A stretch of DNA of 64,000 nt, from the NCBI GenBank assembly GCA_049680365.1, contig JBAUHQ010000417.1:13226-77225 (forward strand). The letters run 5' to 3'. The first letter of the stretch is position 1; every line of letters starts with the position of its first letter. The notes under the pieces were generated by a model. The model saw nothing but the letters and a program-made list of their open reading frames with translations. It did not search any database and was not told the origin of the DNA. Both the position numbers and the translations under genes were made by a program. Positions 63,401-64,000 of this stretch are shown here, in pieces. Origin of the DNA: K23-9 sp049680365. GTDB taxonomy: Bacteria > Planctomycetota > Planctomycetia > Pirellulales > Pirellulaceae.

Positions 63401-63568
63401 CTTACCTATCTCTCCAATGCGCTTCACCGCGGGTATGAACCCAAAAGGCTGGATACGGACGAAGACCTCGACAACCTTCGATCCCTGGAAGGTTTCAAGT
63501 ACGTGCAGAATGCCTACAAGATTTCGCGGCGTAGTCGTTCACGAAGTTCGATGCCAGGCAGGCCGTAG
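60440..63568 (+). CDS. Membrane Ser/Thr protein kinase with TPR repeats
   Basis: A GTG at 60431 and an ATG at 60440 both fit; I use the ATG (1042 residues). Residues about 50-130 resemble the N-terminal domain of the kinase at 36393 (ALTELIRIDIEL, VAEIAFEDFRSRS). The kinase domain (about 165-480) has GAFSTVYLA, a VVLKVV Lys, a long insert after the N-lobe, HGDLKPSNVL in place of HRD, DFN in place of DFG, and MGGTLPYMAPETYRS. The catalytic Asp and Asn are kept, so activity is plausible. One membrane segment (GGTVATLLLAFAIPLIYVGLQW) is followed by helices and about six TPR units at about 700-1000 (RQALAIFDTLDAPDILPTAS, AKLSFTQSIQHAPDSSNLFV, ALEDFNKAIALDPNNTWAWS). Confidence 0.93.
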   Translation: MDPSLTMINRNVTNSLDEAIDQFEESWTPASRSSISKLLNEHGLAADHDALTELIRIDIELRYKHGLSLGLDEYFDQWNELLDRPANVAEIAFEDFRSRSAYGHEIFVSRWRDLPGVSSEPWFQRLIIDSSWSRSRSAVANHDGKADKSDAAFRIALESGGFHIIHQIATGAFSTVYLATQNELADRYVVLKVVSEDLRESRSMAMLQHTNIVPVYSTHRIHSRTVICMPYAGSVTLKDVLNRPDQDSVVAGQSLIATVQARIDETAVAFRKDESNELESVTNENANVRQSFLLAPAADEKAALKPLESLRKLNRSELTTSIFLRLAAALAHSHSRGILHGDLKPSNVLVRNDGEPALLDFNLSQSLDRNQSRMMGGTLPYMAPETYRSLLMQESQPQLESDLYGMGVMMFEFATGRLPHSTPPSMAPIDLQRAIEERKSEPDWRESDNVSPSLRGIINHCLSFNASDRYSSADDLRSDLEAEHCHRPLRFAREPRATKIKKWFRRNPSATSGGTVATLLLAFAIPLIYVGLQWRQTSQQMMVAQRSREFLADSSALLMRINADPARESHQNIEQGTRLLDSSGLFAPEGYKNLIPSQATDQQRLEILESIQRHLLQLGRLEARRLWVVSRNTPLSAADFAGLDRMIEAAEELPLPGDSRSLLFLKARRAAFAKEPDAKKIAQKAEQTAAVTESERYLEAVRLMTQHRYRQALAIFDTLDAPDILPTASLWTLKGRSLYGDEQFEEAKLSFTQSIQHAPDSSNLFVLRGRCHRKLGEPMFALEDFNKAIALDPNNTWAWSDKASTNLNSGNNEAAIRAYSEVLRQSPGDVFALIRRAEAYGNIGQTELAADDWEAVNKDGVLSFDALVARALAIDEQEPEQALVDLRRALELDPDNPMVLRNIAKVLSVNLKQYPESIEAFNQSLEIDPTNERALIDRAIQYARLKQYEPAIDSLTLAMKDPNDARTFYQAACAYALMPNKEDHQRGLTYLSNALHRGYEPKRLDTDEDLDNLRSLEGFKYVQNAYKISRRSRSRSSMPGRP

Positions 63569-63633
63569 CCAACAAAGCGAATCGCGTCTCCCTCCCTCTG
63601 CTGTCTTTTCTCCCAAGTCTCAAAGCTCACATT

Positions 63634-64000
63634 ATGTCTATTAAGCAACGTTCAACGACTAAATCGGTCTCGATCGAATCACTTGAATCCCGTCGATTGC
63701 TCGTCGCATTTGGAACGCCCTGGCCCGACGCAAGAGAACTGTCCATCAGTTTTCCTGCCGATGGAGTAGCGGTCGGCGAATACCAGAACGACATTCGTCA
63801 AACACTCGATCAAGTCGCGGACCGAACCGAGTGGCAAGAATTGGCTTTGAGGGCCTATCAAACTTGGGCTATCCATGCCGACATCAACATTGGACTGCGA
63901 CACGACTATGACGTTCGTTTCGGTGCCCCTGGCCTGGCAACGAATGACCCGAGATTCGGAGAATTCCGAATCGGTGCCATTCCGCAACAAGGTCTACTCG
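63634..64000 (+). CDS. Exported matrixin-like protein, C-terminus cut by window edge
   Basis: An open frame starts at ATG 63634, 65 bases after the kinase stop, and runs off the right edge (122 residues visible). The N-terminus is SIKQRSTTKSVSIESLESRRLLVAF, the planctomycete 'LESRRLL' export-associated motif. The following part (ELSISFPADGVAVGEYQNDIRQTLDQV, then WQELALRAYQTWAIHADINIGLRHD and RFGEFRIGAIP) has the layout of the N-terminal half of a matrixin/M10-type metallopeptidase, where the HExxHxxGxxH site would come later. The zinc site lies outside the window, so the assignment is tentative. It probably belongs to the sigma-kinase operon. Confidence 0.7.
   Translation, partial: MSIKQRSTTKSVSIESLESRRLLVAFGTPWPDARELSISFPADGVAVGEYQNDIRQTLDQVADRTEWQELALRAYQTWAIHADINIGLRHDYDVRFGAPGLATNDPRFGEFRIGAIPQQGLL

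Noticed and set aside
1..64000. Search for CRISPR arrays, insertion sequences, integrases and rRNA genes
   Set aside because: No regularly spaced repeats, transposase or integrase motifs, or rRNA-like sequence were seen in reading the window.

Overview
The window looks like chromosomal DNA of a marine planctomycete of the Pirellulaceae, close to Rhodopirellula. This is inferred from gene content, not from a database match. The markers are a cytochrome-like DUF1549/DUF1553 protein paired with a Tat-exported DUF1501 protein, secreted proteins with the short N-terminal 'LExLxxRRxL' motif of planctomycetes, dockerin and cadherin-like modules, ECF sigma factors paired with membrane Ser/Thr kinases, the futalosine menaquinone genes mqnA and mqnC, and a dihydropteroate-synthase-like protein of the kind tied to methanopterin C1 chemistry. 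No phage, integrase, insertion sequence or CRISPR array was recognised.

Layout. 1-5.8 kb: a PmoA-like protein cut by the left edge, a secreted unknown, and the DUF1549/DUF1501 pair. 5.9-10.6 kb: mutS, a NIPSNAP protein and a TerC-family membrane protein. 10.6-17.8 kb: a large dockerin/cadherin-like surface protein, a Met-rich secreted protein, a small WYL-like protein, a gene-poor stretch with structured elements, and a small BON-like gene preceded by a hairpin and a tiny upstream ORF. 17.8-23.4 kb: a DEAD-box helicase and a ribose-type ABC transporter (binding protein, ATPase, permease); the permease carries an extra domain of about 170 residues. 23.9-27.0 kb: a histidine kinase and a coiled-coil membrane protein. 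27.6-35.0 kb: a type II secretion/type IV pilus-like operon (GspG, H, I, J, K, a PilM/GspL-like and a PilO/GspM-like protein) without ATPase, platform or secretin genes in the window. 35.1-39.6 kb: an M16 peptidase and a membrane Ser/Thr kinase divergent from an ECF sigma factor. 39.6-49.3 kb: secreted unknowns, an FAD monooxygenase, tRNA-Lys, pabB with the DHPS-like gene, a candidate small RNA, an RluA-type pseudouridine synthase, mqnA and mqnC. 49.4-54.0 kb: a cluster of small secreted proteins (Tyr-rich, Gln-rich, CARDB-like, a shared beta-rich domain) around a secreted trypsin-like protease. 54.1-59.2 kb: a nucleotide-transporter-like MFS protein, a parvulin-type foldase and two secreted or envelope proteins. 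59.7-64 kb: a second ECF sigma factor, a TPR-bearing Ser/Thr kinase and a secreted matrixin-like protein cut by the right edge.

Two things stand out beyond ordinary annotation. First, several intergenic elements of 85-137 bp have terminal inverted repeats that enclose further hairpins, and they sit against stop codons (35.0, 49.3 and 52.9 kb). Related short palindromes lie inside two coding sequences (16.2 and 29.3 kb). Second, there are several candidate structured RNAs: a promoter followed by a nested UUCG-capped hairpin and a U-tract at 46.3 kb, a 15-bp-stem hairpin plus a small upstream ORF before the BON gene at 17.4 kb, and a promoter-plus-terminator pair on the minus strand at 16.6-16.9 kb.
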